Part shown: one piece after another, positions 48,186 to 56,951 of the stretch
Position numbering within the stretch: position 1 is the first letter of the stretch
How the letters are laid out: the number at the start of each line of letters is the position of its first letter
From: Proteus vulgaris
Lineage (GTDB): Bacteria; Pseudomonadota; Gammaproteobacteria; Enterobacterales; Enterobacteriaceae
DNA length: 64,000 nt
Direction: 5' to 3'
NCBI RefSeq assembly: GCF_023100685.1
Contig: NZ_CP090064.1
Location: forward strand, 3,720,001-3,784,000
The notes under the pieces: model-generated
Database searches by the model: none
Seen by the model: the letters and a program-made list of their open reading frames with translations, nothing else
What the model was told of the DNA's origin: nothing
Translations under genes and position numbers: made by a program

Positions 48186-49394
48186 TTATACAACAACCAG
48201 TAATGGATTTTCAGCAGGCTTATTATTGCTTGTGAATATTTTATTTGCTGGAATTAAATAACCACTTAATTTTTTAAATTGCCCTTCTAATAATTCATTT
48301 TGAAAGAGCTGACAAGTAAACATATTGCCTCGATCATCACGATGATATTTCAGTCTCTCAAACGCTTTTTGAAGCTTACTTTTATCTTGTTTAGGCAATT
48401 TCATTTCAGCTAAAAACACATAAAAAATATTGGGAGTAACGATAAAAATATATCCTGCAATAATATGCATTTGTGCATTAGGTTGATTTATAGAGAGATA
48501 ACCATTTACACAACCCTCAATGAGCCACTGCCAAAAGACATCACCCATATCGATGATTTGATTATCAGTAGGGGGTAATTGCATTTCTGGTATAACGGTT
48601 AGTTCTCTTTTTTCTAGAGATATACTTTCTGATAATACATCGCTTTCAGGCAATGATATCTCACATTGAAATGGTGCAAGTGTTAAAGCAATCGCTTTAG
48701 AAACAATTTGGTCTACGATACCTGTTTGTTCTCTAAACCCTGTTAAATACATTGATAGCGCCTCAAGCGCTTTAGGATGTTGGCTTAACCAATTTATTGC
48801 ATCTGATGGAATTATTTTCCATGCGAGCATCGCGCCAAAACATCTCATTTGATTTTGTGATATTTCAGAGATAAATCGAAATCGATAAGGCTCCGTTAAT
48901 GCCTCCTGCAATGGAAACCATCGTTTTCCACTTTTGAATTCAACCTCAAAATGACATAAGTATTCCACACAAGAAAACAACGAGGCATAAACGATAACTG
49001 CGTGCCATACAGTACCTTGCTCAGCTTGCTCTTCTGGTGAGGCACCAATTGGAAGCATGTAATTTTTAGACAAATTAGAGGCACATGTTACAACTTCAAG
49101 CATGTAATCAGTCATTCCACCTAAATAGTTATAGGCTCCCTTTTCACTTAATGGGAACTGTTGCATTAAGAAAACACATTGCTCTAATGGTGTTTTATAG
49201 AGTTGAGTATAAGCTTCTTGAGATAAAAAAGATGAATTCCAAAGTGACTTTAATAATTGTTGACGATGAGATGATAAGAGAAGATCATTTAACGATCTTG
49301 GTAAAATAGTGTTTGATGAAATTTCTGAATTTATTCCTTTTTTAATTCTTTTGAATAAACCTATTCGCTGAAAACATAATTTCAGATTTAACAT
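48186..49394 (-). CDS. MobH-type relaxase homolog (TraI_2/DUF1528) lacking its histidine ligands
   Basis: A 402-residue protein with the two-part layout of MobH relaxases. The N-terminal TraI_2-like part includes LGGMTDYMLEV and IGASPEEQAEQG; the C-terminal DUF1528 part reads DVFWQWLIEGCVNGYLSIN, then HIIAGYIFIVTPNIF and GYLIPANKIF. MobH relaxases use a histidine-rich HD-type site. Here the expected HHH...GG...H block reads YNYLGGMTDY (residues 88-97), and the expected LLHDIGK reads LFSCVEY near 139-145. A ligand-bearing helix later on reads QMRCFGAMLAWKI. All ligands seem lost, so nicking in the normal way is doubtful. The start is the ATG after GGAG at 6-nt spacing. It is also shorter than typical MobH proteins. 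Confidence 0.72.
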   Translation of the reverse strand: MLNLKLCFQRIGLFKRIKKGINSEISSNTILPRSLNDLLLSSHRQQLLKSLWNSSFLSQEAYTQLYKTPLEQCVFLMQQFPLSEKGAYNYLGGMTDYMLEVVTCASNLSKNYMLPIGASPEEQAEQGTVWHAVIVYASLFSCVEYLCHFEVEFKSGKRWFPLQEALTEPYRFRFISEISQNQMRCFGAMLAWKIIPSDAINWLSQHPKALEALSMYLTGFREQTGIVDQIVSKAIALTLAPFQCEISLPESDVLSESISLEKRELTVIPEMQLPPTDNQIIDMGDVFWQWLIEGCVNGYLSINQPNAQMHIIAGYIFIVTPNIFYVFLAEMKLPKQDKSKLQKAFERLKYHRDDRGNMFTCQLFQNELLEGQFKKLSGYLIPANKIFTSNNKPAENPLLVVV

Positions 49395-49607
49395 ATAAAA
49401 CTCCATTTATGATAATAAGCTTTAATAAAACAAATAACATCATTAAATAAAAAATTCTTATATTTAATATAAAAATTAATCCATTATTAAATTCATATTA
49501 AATACTATTTTTAGCCTATTTTCTTTTAATTAAATTACGATAAATTCACAGGATAGAGCACGCGGAACAGTATGAAGCTACTTGTTTTTTGACTCTGTTA
49601 GCGAAAG

Positions 49608-49640
49608 ATAAAAAGGCTTCCTAAAACGGAAGCCTTTTTC
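49608..49640 (-). terminator. Terminator after ardC
   Basis: AAAAGGCTTCC and GGAAGCCTTTT form a perfect 11-bp stem with a 6-nt loop and T runs on both strands. Confidence 0.88.
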
Positions 49641-49676
49641 GATCTATTGTCATTATATTATTTAGCTAAATAATAA

Positions 49677-50597
49677 TTATTTTTTATTCGTATTTAATAT
49701 TAAATACTCAAATGCCTCCTTGGCATATCTCGCTGCTCTAAATATGGCTTTATGATCTTCTTTAAGTATTTTTAACCATGATGCAATATAATTTTCATGT
49801 TGAAAATGACCTTGAATACCTAATTCAGCACATAAAAAAGCAGATCCAATTTCTGCAATAAGTTCCTCAAAAGCATAAACTGGGTTACTCATTTTCTTAG
49901 ATAATGGAGTTATTATTCCTTTTCGAGCAAGTCTTGAAGTATGCCCCGTTGAATGCACCAATTCATGAAGTAATGTGCAATAGTAATCTTCCACTGAATG
50001 AAACTGCCCCATTTCTGGGATAACAATATGATCATTTTTCGTATGATAATATGCACAATCCTGATAACTATGTGTCACGGGTATACCACTACTTATCACC
50101 ACACTCTCAGCTCTACCAATACGTTCAATATCAGGAAGAACTGGCTTTTTAGAATAAAATGTCTCTGGCAAATTTTCACATTGTTCAATATTAAAAAGAT
50201 GGAAACGTGCCATAAAACAGCGTGATGAATGAGTTAATTTATCTTCAGTCTCACTGTCAGTGCTATCTTCGGTGAAAGGTTTAAATAACGTGACTAATGT
50301 GGATTTTTCGCCTCTGCGAACGCTACCTCCTGCACATTTTGCTTGATTAAAAGTCAGCCATCGATTTGAATTAACCCCTTTTTCAATCGCTCCTATCCAT
50401 AACAGCATGACATTAATACCACTGTAATGTCGCCCCGTTGCTGCATTAACAGGTAGCCCTTCATTTTCAGTATCCCAAGTTTTACGCCAAGGTTCTGTTC
50501 CTTTTTCTAATGCTTCAATAATCTTATTTGTCACTATGTGATAAAGATCGTTTTGCTGTGAGGATGTACGACCTATTAATTCCTTTTTCATAGGCAA
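49677..50597 (-). CDS. ardC: ArdC-like antirestriction protein
   Basis: A 306-residue protein with an N-terminal ssDNA-binding domain (IIEALEKGTEPWRKTWD, then NAATGRHYSGINVMLLW, about residues 25-65) and a C-terminal zinc metalloprotease-like domain with HELVHSTGH near residue 222. ArdC proteins coat single-stranded DNA during conjugative entry and protect against restriction. Own terminator; a repeat element lies just upstream. Confidence 0.9.
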   Translation of the reverse strand: MPMKKELIGRTSSQQNDLYHIVTNKIIEALEKGTEPWRKTWDTENEGLPVNAATGRHYSGINVMLLWIGAIEKGVNSNRWLTFNQAKCAGGSVRRGEKSTLVTLFKPFTEDSTDSETEDKLTHSSRCFMARFHLFNIEQCENLPETFYSKKPVLPDIERIGRAESVVISSGIPVTHSYQDCAYYHTKNDHIVIPEMGQFHSVEDYYCTLLHELVHSTGHTSRLARKGIITPLSKKMSNPVYAFEELIAEIGSAFLCAELGIQGHFQHENYIASWLKILKEDHKAIFRAARYAKEAFEYLILNTNKK

Positions 50598-50684
50598 TTC
50601 CTGTTAAGAAAAAGGGAATTGCCACCAAATGGGGAAGCAATTCCCATTTGGGTTGAAATAAAGAAAGTTGATTTAATTAATGTA

Positions 50685-50760
50685 CAATCGCCCTAAGGCA
50701 TTTCTTTCAGATTGCAGAAATATTGGCTGTTGTTATAAACAACGAATTAACGGGTAAACG
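50685..50760. repeat. Hairpin repeat element, copy 1
   Basis: CAATC-GCCCTAAGGC-ATTTCTTTCA-GATTG, then ATTGGCTGTTGTT-A-AACAACGA and GGTAAACG. The outer arms CAATC/GATTG pair, and GTTGTT/AACAAC forms a second small hairpin. A matching copy lies at 52235-52337. It sits between ardC and the second recombinase gene. Confidence 0.7.
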
Positions 50761-50793
50761 TTATTAATTTAATGTGCGATAAACAAGTATGTT

Positions 50794-51687
50794 TTATTGA
50801 TCATTAATATTAAGTTTATTGTAGACACGCTCAACATAACGCCCTCGCCCATCACCATGACCTAAATCCATGGATACCATTGCCTTAGCTTCGTCATCGC
50901 TCATTCCATTACTTTTATGATACTCCATTGCATTTACTGCCCACGCATAGCGCAAGCTATGGGGCGCATATTTACCTGTTAGCCCAGCATTTCTGACAAC
51001 ATTTCGATAGCGATCTATGGCAGACTTTAAATCGGGTTTATCAATCAATTTACCGTTAGATTGAGCAGTTAAATTCAACGCTTGATTGATGGCATATAAC
51101 ATTTTGTCACGATCAATAATTGTCGTATCTCTAGGCCTTCCCCCTTTTGTACCAAAAACAATACAAACACTTTTCTCACCTTGTAGCAGAGCGCGTTGCC
51201 ATGTTTTTAATGACTTTGCTGACTGTATCGCCTCTTCAGTACGTAACCCGAAATAACGTGCTAATTGCATGGTCATTGCAACCCCCATATCTTGCTTTTC
51301 TGCATGATAAAAAGCAGATAAATACCGTTCTTCGCTAATAGCCACTTTCGTGCCATCACGGCTCGCATTTGATAAACCAAGCGCATGATTACTGAGTTTT
51401 TCATGTCGAGGTGAGGCAAGCTTTGTTCTGCCAGCAACCGCTAAAATATTTCTAATGCCTGCCATTTCGTTTTGAAGTGTTCTTTTTGAAATGCCTTCTT
51501 CCTGCCGGCTTTTTATATAAAATTCTATATGGTTTGTTTTGATATGTTTTACATCACGAATTTGAATATTCAGTTTTCCCATTCTATCTGCAAAGCGAGA
51601 GGCTATTTTCAAACGATCAGCAACAGTTTTAAAACTCCCTCCACCTTGTTTTGCTAATGTAGTTAATTGTTTGTTGAATTTGGACAA
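50794..51687 (-). CDS. Second tyrosine recombinase (Integrase_1 family)
   Basis: A 297-residue phage/ICE integrase-like protein. Residues about 1-95 resemble the phage integrase N-terminal domain, and the catalytic part has YFGLRTEEAIQ (Arg I), HSLRYAWAVNAM (His-x-x-Arg) and LGHGDGRGRYVERVY (His and Tyr). All catalytic residues are kept. The start is probably the TTG at 51687, which follows GGAGG by 6 nt; the upstream TTG at 51702 overlaps that site. Such proteins are often found inside ICEs away from the att site, and their recombination target is not known. A long structured region lies upstream. Confidence 0.82.
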   Translation of the reverse strand: MSKFNKQLTTLAKQGGGSFKTVADRLKIASRFADRMGKLNIQIRDVKHIKTNHIEFYIKSRQEEGISKRTLQNEMAGIRNILAVAGRTKLASPRHEKLSNHALGLSNASRDGTKVAISEERYLSAFYHAEKQDMGVAMTMQLARYFGLRTEEAIQSAKSLKTWQRALLQGEKSVCIVFGTKGGRPRDTTIIDRDKMLYAINQALNLTAQSNGKLIDKPDLKSAIDRYRNVVRNAGLTGKYAPHSLRYAWAVNAMEYHKSNGMSDDEAKAMVSMDLGHGDGRGRYVERVYNKLNINDQ

Positions 51688-51801
51688 ATAAGCCCTCCAC
51701 AATCATATTTTTATATATAAAACAAAATTCCCTGACGGCATGGTTATATTTTACTTTAGCGGGTATCTGTGCATCAGGGCGACAATAAGTTGAGTTTTTA
51801 C

Positions 51802-51890
51802 GAGGCTCCCCAGCTCTCAGAGCTGTTCGCGGTATAAACCGTCCTGATAAATAAAATCAGACTGCCTCCATCTATCAGCTTTCGCTGATA
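51802..51890 (-). ncRNA. Multi-hairpin array upstream of the second recombinase
   Basis: GAGGC (51802-51806) and GCCTC (51864-51868) can close a junction holding three hairpins: CAGCT/AGCTG (51811-51825), CGGT/ACCG (51830-51841) and CTGAT/ATCAG (51844-51860). A fourth, TATCAGC/GCTGATA (51873-51890), follows. The region is on the 5' side of the recombinase gene on the minus strand. RNA or ssDNA function is undecided; strand is assumed from the downstream gene. Confidence 0.45.
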
Positions 51891-52026
51891 TTGCCATCGA
51901 TACCGAGCTAATTTCTCTTTTAATTTTTCGAGTGAGTTGTCCTTAATATTGTCACTACGAGTGTGTCAGGCTGTAGTTATCATTGAAAAAGTAGATGCCA
52001 TAAGCCAAAGCGTGCTGTTTGCGCGT

Positions 52027-52068
52027 AGCGTCACTTGGTATCGCTTACGCTTTTACACAAGTGACGCT
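52027..52068. repeat. Inverted repeat with perfect 11-bp arms
   Basis: AGCGTCACTTG (52027-52037) and CAAGTGACGCT (52058-52068) pair perfectly around a 20-nt loop. A further pair, CTATGCC/GGCATAG, lies at 52108-52134. No T run follows, so these are not terminators. Confidence 0.75.
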
Positions 52069-52234
52069 GCCTCGTTCCTGTCGCTTAATAAGCTTTTGCC
52101 CTTTTGCCTATGCCTTTTATTACATTAGGCATAGCGACGTGCCTCAAATAGTGCAGGTGGCATCTTCATTATTTGTACTATCTTGCGGTTATCACCCAAA
52201 GGTATCATCTCTCAGATAGTGATGATGTTAGCTT

Positions 52235-52337
52235 GCGATTGCCCTAAGGCGCTTCTTTCAAATCGCGAGTGCAATAATGAGCACTGAAGCATTGGCTGTT
52301 GTTAAAAACAACGAGGTAATATTTGAAGAGTAAACGA
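52235..52337. repeat. Hairpin repeat element, copy 2
   Basis: GCGATT-GCCCTAAGGCGCTTCTTTCA-AATCGC, then ATTGGCTGTTGTT-A-AAACAACGA and GTAAACG. It shares the GCCCTAAGGC core, the TTCTTTCA tract and the GGCTGTTGTT...AACAACGA hairpin with the copy at 50685-50760. The outer arms differ but still pair, as a conserved stem would. Confidence 0.7.
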
Positions 52338-52584
52338 TAGGAATACTTAGTAGGTAGGTTAAATTATTTTCTTAATATTTTATATTAACCTTAGTAAAAA
52401 ACATCAATTAAATATTTCAAACAAAATTATATATAAAAAAATAATAACAATAGAACATATTCACTTAGTTTATTAAATATTAACTCAAACTTCCTCTTGA
52501 ATAATTATTTATTAATGTTAAAAATAAAATCGATGAATTTATTCTATTTTATCTATCCATATAAAAATTTATATTAGAGGTTTT

Positions 52585-52965
52585 ATGACAGATATTAATG
52601 AAACGAAAAAAAAGAGTTTTTGGTTCTTTGATGGATCTGATTTCTTCGAGTTTTTAAGAAGAACGATATCTTTAATTTCCCCCTCTATGGTTGTTGTCTT
52701 TATGCTATCTCTTGGCGCTTTATTTAGTAAAGACAAATTCGGAAGTGATTCATATCAATATAAAATCCTTATAGGCGGTGTAGTCGTCTTTATTACGCTA
52801 ATTATTTTAGCTATTTTTCACGATTTACATAAAAATTACAGCAAGGTGAATGTTAATTACCTATGCAAAGTAATTATTGGAATTGCAACTATGTATTTAT
52901 GCGGTGCAATCATTTATGTTGGTGTTATTAATGCAGCAAGTATGTATTCTTTAATAAAGAGTTAG
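52585..52965 (+). CDS. Small membrane protein of unknown function
   Basis: A 126-residue protein with three predicted membrane helices (about residues 32-47, 62-80 and 90-115) after a charged N-terminus (DINETKKKS). Ribosome site AGAGG at 4-nt spacing supports the start. It is on the strand opposite the transfer genes and very AT-rich, so it is probably cargo. I do not recognise the family. Entry exclusion is one possibility for a small ICE membrane protein, but nothing in the sequence shows it. Confidence 0.65.
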   Translation: MTDINETKKKSFWFFDGSDFFEFLRRTISLISPSMVVVFMLSLGALFSKDKFGSDSYQYKILIGGVVVFITLIILAIFHDLHKNYSKVNVNYLCKVIIGIATMYLCGAIIYVGVINAASMYSLIKS

Positions 52966-53068
52966 TATCTATAAGTTCATTATGATTAATTTTTGTGTAG
53001 GTAATAATGGAGCTAAGTAATTATATTATTTTACTTTTTGCTCCATATTATTCTGATAAATTAAATAA

Positions 53069-54580
53069 TTATTTTTTCATAATACCCTTTTTAACCACAT
53101 TCAGCATTGCAGAGCCACCTTGAGCACCAGCTTGTTGTATACCTTTTGAACCACTTGAAATGGCTGAAGACACCGCAAATCCAAGATTTACTCCACTCCA
53201 ACTTACAGCACCAAACCAAAAAAGCGGTAATACGACATACATAGCGCCGAGCACTAAATTCATGATCCAACTATCAGAACCGGTACTTGCTAACCAAATA
53301 TTAAAATCACCGCGATACCCTTTGTAACTCGCATACAGTAATTCAATCAATTTATCGTCTAACCAACTGGCTAATGCCCACCAAAACGGCACAAATAGCC
53401 ATGCAAACATCACAAAAGTAAGTGTAATAATTATTTTGGGCTCATAGACACCTAGCAACAGAATCAATGGAATGATGATAATCAAAGCCATTAGTAAAAT
53501 CGCATGGATCATCGGTAAACCTTGGCGTAATGCGTCAAAAGCAGGTAGCTGTGTCGTTTGAGCTAAGAATGTCCCTAAACTACTGATAGCCTGCTTTATT
53601 CCTGTATCAATACTTGTGCTTTGCCCTTGCTGGTTCCCCATCATATAAGTGTTACCACTACTGGCTAAATGGATACTTTGAGGGCTCACCAACCAACGTA
53701 ATAATCCCTCCTCCCAGTTATCAGGTGACTTGGCTTTCATCATATTAATGGTGCGTGGTTCAAAGTGAGTCAATAAACGCTTTTTTAAGCCTTCAGTCGT
53801 AGCATTCCACCATGCTTTGCACGTTGGATAACCACCACGACTGACATTGGCATATCCACTATCTCGATTTTCATTATAGGACCATGCTTGTTGGGGAAAT
53901 GTTGCAGTGTAGTAATCGTAATAGCCGATTGTATTCAAAAAATAATCAGAGCCAATCCAATTAGCACCCTTCATTATTTGAGGTGATAATCCAGAATGAA
54001 GATTTTTTAACTTATAATACGCTTTGGCATAGCATTGAGTCGCAAACTCTTGTACTTCTTGGCGAAGAATAGGATCTATTAATTGAGTGTTCTGTACTTC
54101 AAAACGTAGCAAGCGAAAATCATTACTACAAGGAATAGTCGCGATAGTTGCATGCGTCACGCCTTTAGATAGCGAATGAACTAAGTACCACCACAAAGGC
54201 ACTTTTGCCGTTTGGCCATTTAATTCTGCTATTAACGCGCCATACCCTGAATCTGCGGGTTTCGGCACATTAATACTACATTGTGTTGAGCGAGTACGGT
54301 CAAAATGTAATGTAGAAACATTGATTTCCCACAGAGGAACTGCGCAAAATATCATCACAACAAACGCAACATAGAGCGTATTTTCCATACGTGATAATAC
54401 TAAAATCCCTTTATTACCTTCATCCTCTCCCTCTTCTCGTGCTTTTAACCAAATCCCTGCAATTTTAATCGCTAATGGAAGGGCAAAAAGACCTGTTGTG
54501 GTGATGAGCATCCACAATGAATTATTAATCAGCCATGCCATAAAAAGTAATACAAGCTCAAGATAACTCTCTGTCGTCAT
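53069..54580 (-). CDS. TraG N-terminal-domain mating-pair protein
   Basis: A 503-residue inner-membrane protein of the TraG-N type used in ICE type IV secretion. Helices lie near residues 18-40 and 70-90, a large periplasmic domain with several cysteines spans about 100-330, and a helix cluster covers about 350-480. It would take part in mating-pair stabilisation or pilus assembly. It starts one base after the PFL_4711-type gene stop and is the last gene of the operon visible here. Confidence 0.82.
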   Translation of the reverse strand: MTTESYLELVLLFMAWLINNSLWMLITTTGLFALPLAIKIAGIWLKAREEGEDEGNKGILVLSRMENTLYVAFVVMIFCAVPLWEINVSTLHFDRTRSTQCSINVPKPADSGYGALIAELNGQTAKVPLWWYLVHSLSKGVTHATIATIPCSNDFRLLRFEVQNTQLIDPILRQEVQEFATQCYAKAYYKLKNLHSGLSPQIMKGANWIGSDYFLNTIGYYDYYTATFPQQAWSYNENRDSGYANVSRGGYPTCKAWWNATTEGLKKRLLTHFEPRTINMMKAKSPDNWEEGLLRWLVSPQSIHLASSGNTYMMGNQQGQSTSIDTGIKQAISSLGTFLAQTTQLPAFDALRQGLPMIHAILLMALIIIIPLILLLGVYEPKIIITLTFVMFAWLFVPFWWALASWLDDKLIELLYASYKGYRGDFNIWLASTGSDSWIMNLVLGAMYVVLPLFWFGAVSWSGVNLGFAVSSAISSGSKGIQQAGAQGGSAMLNVVKKGIMKK

Positions 54581-54581
54581 C

Positions 54582-55997
54582 TTAATGATCTACCTTCTGA
54601 TTTAACTGATGGATTGCCTTATCACTTTGTATGGTGGGCTGATGGACACCATTTTCAGCATCACGGCTCTCTTGTCGGCTCAACACCATTAACAACGTGT
54701 TATTGCTGATAGCTTTACGAATTTCCATTTCATTTTTTAATGCCAGAATTTCTCTATCGAGGAAAGCAAGGCGACGATCTGTTTCTTCTAATGCTATTTT
54801 ATGCTCAGCTACATGAGGTTCTGATTGCCCTGCAATCAGCATTCTTCGCATACCGAATGCCGTTGCAATGGTATCTGACATCGCCAATTCACCAGCCAAA
54901 CGTTGTACTAATGCCACATTATCAGGATCCTCTTTTAGCGCTTGAATAACGCCTCTTGATACCGCTAAATCGCCTGTTTTTAATTGTGCTAAATTTGTCG
55001 AATTTGGTTTTAAATGCCCATTCACAAACTTAATTAATAGAGCCATATTCTCTTGTGTGATTTCTTCAAGCATTGGTGAGAACCCAACACCTACCGTTGA
55101 TGTACCTGATTTATTTTCTTCGCCTCCGCTACGACATTCTTTTGTTTCAGAACAAGTGCGGATCGCCCTATCTCCCAATACACTCACAACGGCTTTGGCA
55201 GCTTCGTCACTGGTTTTATAACGTCGGCAAAGAGAGCCTTTGCAAGCAGACTCATTAACTGGATGATGGCTTGTGATGGGTTGTTTATTCAAAATATTAA
55301 AACCAGCTTTTGCTAAATCATAAGTAGGCTTAATCGCAGGTTGACCGATACCGCCTCGTTTTTTACCACCAATCCATCTAATCCCTTCTTTTCCTGTTGA
55401 GGTTTTCAATTGATTATCGGCACTGACTGCATCTGATGTGGTTGCGACAACTCGTTTAAACTCTTCACCAATAGCAGACTGCGTCCATTGATTTGAATAG
55501 GCATAATCCGCCATTTTCTGCGACATTTTTTGGCAATTGAGTTGAGCTTTATCAAATGAGACACTGGCTTGTAATACACCATTAGTTAGCAACTCATAAA
55601 GACCAGGATTAGCACGCTGAATAATCATGGCTGGTAAGCTAGCAACGGCACCTGTGGCGCTATTAATGACATTACTCATCATATCTTTAAAGCCACGCGT
55701 GGCACCGTTTAACTGATTCTTAACTGTGGTGTTGATATCAAAATTACCGCACATTAAATCACTATTCCAACCCAGACCAATACTGAGTTTTTGCATATTA
55801 CTGTGACTCGGCGGTTGTGAAATCACCGTTCCACCGCCTATGGTATAAAATAAGTAATCACTGATTGCCCCCTTCATGCCTTTACTTGAGTCAGTGCTAA
55901 CAACATGGCTATCAACTTCAAAAGTAGCGATAGCAGGAAAACTCAAGGCAAAATATCCCACCACAACACAGCTATAAAGCCAGCTTTTATCTTTCAT
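54582..55997 (-). CDS. Conjugative element protein, PFL_4711 type (TIGR03755)
   Basis: A 471-residue exported protein with a signal peptide (residues about 1-24, ending FPAIA). It resembles TraH-like periplasmic transfer proteins: the YLFYTIGGGTVISQPPSHSN segment and the paired-cysteine blocks (MCGNFDINTTV and CKGSLCRRY) are typical of the ICE family. The ATG at 55997 follows AAGGA at 6-nt spacing, better than the ATG at 56003. The C-terminal part is predicted helical. Role: pilus or mating-pair assembly. Confidence 0.8.
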   Translation of the reverse strand: MKDKSWLYSCVVVGYFALSFPAIATFEVDSHVVSTDSSKGMKGAISDYLFYTIGGGTVISQPPSHSNMQKLSIGLGWNSDLMCGNFDINTTVKNQLNGATRGFKDMMSNVINSATGAVASLPAMIIQRANPGLYELLTNGVLQASVSFDKAQLNCQKMSQKMADYAYSNQWTQSAIGEEFKRVVATTSDAVSADNQLKTSTGKEGIRWIGGKKRGGIGQPAIKPTYDLAKAGFNILNKQPITSHHPVNESACKGSLCRRYKTSDEAAKAVVSVLGDRAIRTCSETKECRSGGEENKSGTSTVGVGFSPMLEEITQENMALLIKFVNGHLKPNSTNLAQLKTGDLAVSRGVIQALKEDPDNVALVQRLAGELAMSDTIATAFGMRRMLIAGQSEPHVAEHKIALEETDRRLAFLDREILALKNEMEIRKAISNNTLLMVLSRQESRDAENGVHQPTIQSDKAIHQLNQKVDH

Positions 55998-56009
55998 ACA
56001 CATTCCTTG

Positions 56010-56951
56010 TTATTGAAAATTAAAGCTATACAGAAAAATTTGGCCTCGTCGTTTACAACACTTATAAGGTTGCCAAAGTGCCCATGCATAACCGCCGTCA
56101 CTAGCAATAGGTTGAGCATTATCAGGAAAAGTAGAACAAGAAGAGGAAACTGAAGGTGAAAGTCTTTGCCATTTATGATTGCGAGTGCCTGTATTTTCAG
56201 TAACAGACTCTGGCGCCCAATATCCATGATAAGAATGGCTTATTAACGGTTGATAAACATGAAGCTGTCCTGTTCGTGACACAATATCAACAGCTCTTTG
56301 AGCCATAACCGCTGAGGCTTTGTAATCATTTATTTGTGTCACAAAACCACTGCGAGGATAAATATTGCCCCACATATTGCCTTTAGCTGTGGAGCCTATT
56401 TCACGTATATTTGGGATCAGCGCTTCGGGATAAAGAGATTCAGGCAAGCCAGAACGCCACATCAATCCATCGAGTGTACTGAGAAAATAAGGCATAAAAG
56501 CTTTAATTGGGCTAGAGCAAGCATAATTTATTTGCCCCATAAATTGCCCAAATATAGGAGACGCTAATGCAGGATGCCCAATCACATCCACGTTTTTAAA
56601 ATATAGGTTATTTTTATTTCTCGCTCGTTTTTGTTTATTGGCTCCGCCACCTTCAGCAAAGCCCGATATTCCTGCTCCTAAAGGTGATATTTCAGTCCAT
56701 GGATTGCTCCCTGTTTGGTCGTAACTAGAAACAACTGCATTAGGAATATAGTGACTCACTTTTATCGATGTTTTTACTGAGCATCCAAATGGTGTGCAGA
56801 AGAGCCAGTAACAGATCCCCACAATTTTGTATTCCAAACAATGTGGTGATAATGCACTTGCAATAATTTGAGCTGAGTTAATCGCATTTGCTGATATAGG
56901 TTGAAAAGAGAGACAAAGCGCAAAAACACTACATCGCTTTAATTGCCTCAT
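56010..56951 (-). CDS. Conjugative element protein, PFL_4710 type (TIGR03756, TraU-like)
   Basis: A 313-residue exported protein with a signal peptide (ending SANA) and many cysteines, including ISPHCLEYK-like and FCTPFGCSVK motifs near the N-terminus and YKCCKRRG near the C-terminus. This is the TraU-like periplasmic type. Its ATG overlaps the stop of the upstream gene by one base (TAATG). Disulfide-bonded, probably needing a Dsb system. Confidence 0.8.
   Translation of the reverse strand: MRQLKRCSVFALCLSFQPISANAINSAQIIASALSPHCLEYKIVGICYWLFCTPFGCSVKTSIKVSHYIPNAVVSSYDQTGSNPWTEISPLGAGISGFAEGGGANKQKRARNKNNLYFKNVDVIGHPALASPIFGQFMGQINYACSSPIKAFMPYFLSTLDGLMWRSGLPESLYPEALIPNIREIGSTAKGNMWGNIYPRSGFVTQINDYKASAVMAQRAVDIVSRTGQLHVYQPLISHSYHGYWAPESVTENTGTRNHKWQRLSPSVSSSCSTFPDNAQPIASDGGYAWALWQPYKCCKRRGQIFLYSFNFQ

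Larger units (their letters stand above)
51688..52584. other. Structured non-coding region of about 900 bp
   Basis: No ORF here is convincing. The region contains many hairpins: a closed multi-branch array at 51802-51868, a strong stem at 52027-52068, a stem at 52108-52134 and repeat copy 2 at 52235-52337. The middle is more GC-rich than its surroundings. Possible roles: leader RNA of the recombinase, origin of transfer, or single-strand initiation site. The last 240 bp are plain AT-rich DNA with the promoter of the next gene. Confidence 0.6.

Noticed and set aside
48011..48196. A 61-codon minus-strand frame in front of the integrase leader
   Set aside because: It runs through the leader promoter and first hairpin and has no convincing ribosome site; the RNA structure explains the sequence better.
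51937..52219. Two overlapping plus-strand frames of 63 and 66 codons
   Set aside because: Both read across strong inverted repeats, have unusual composition and lack ribosome sites.
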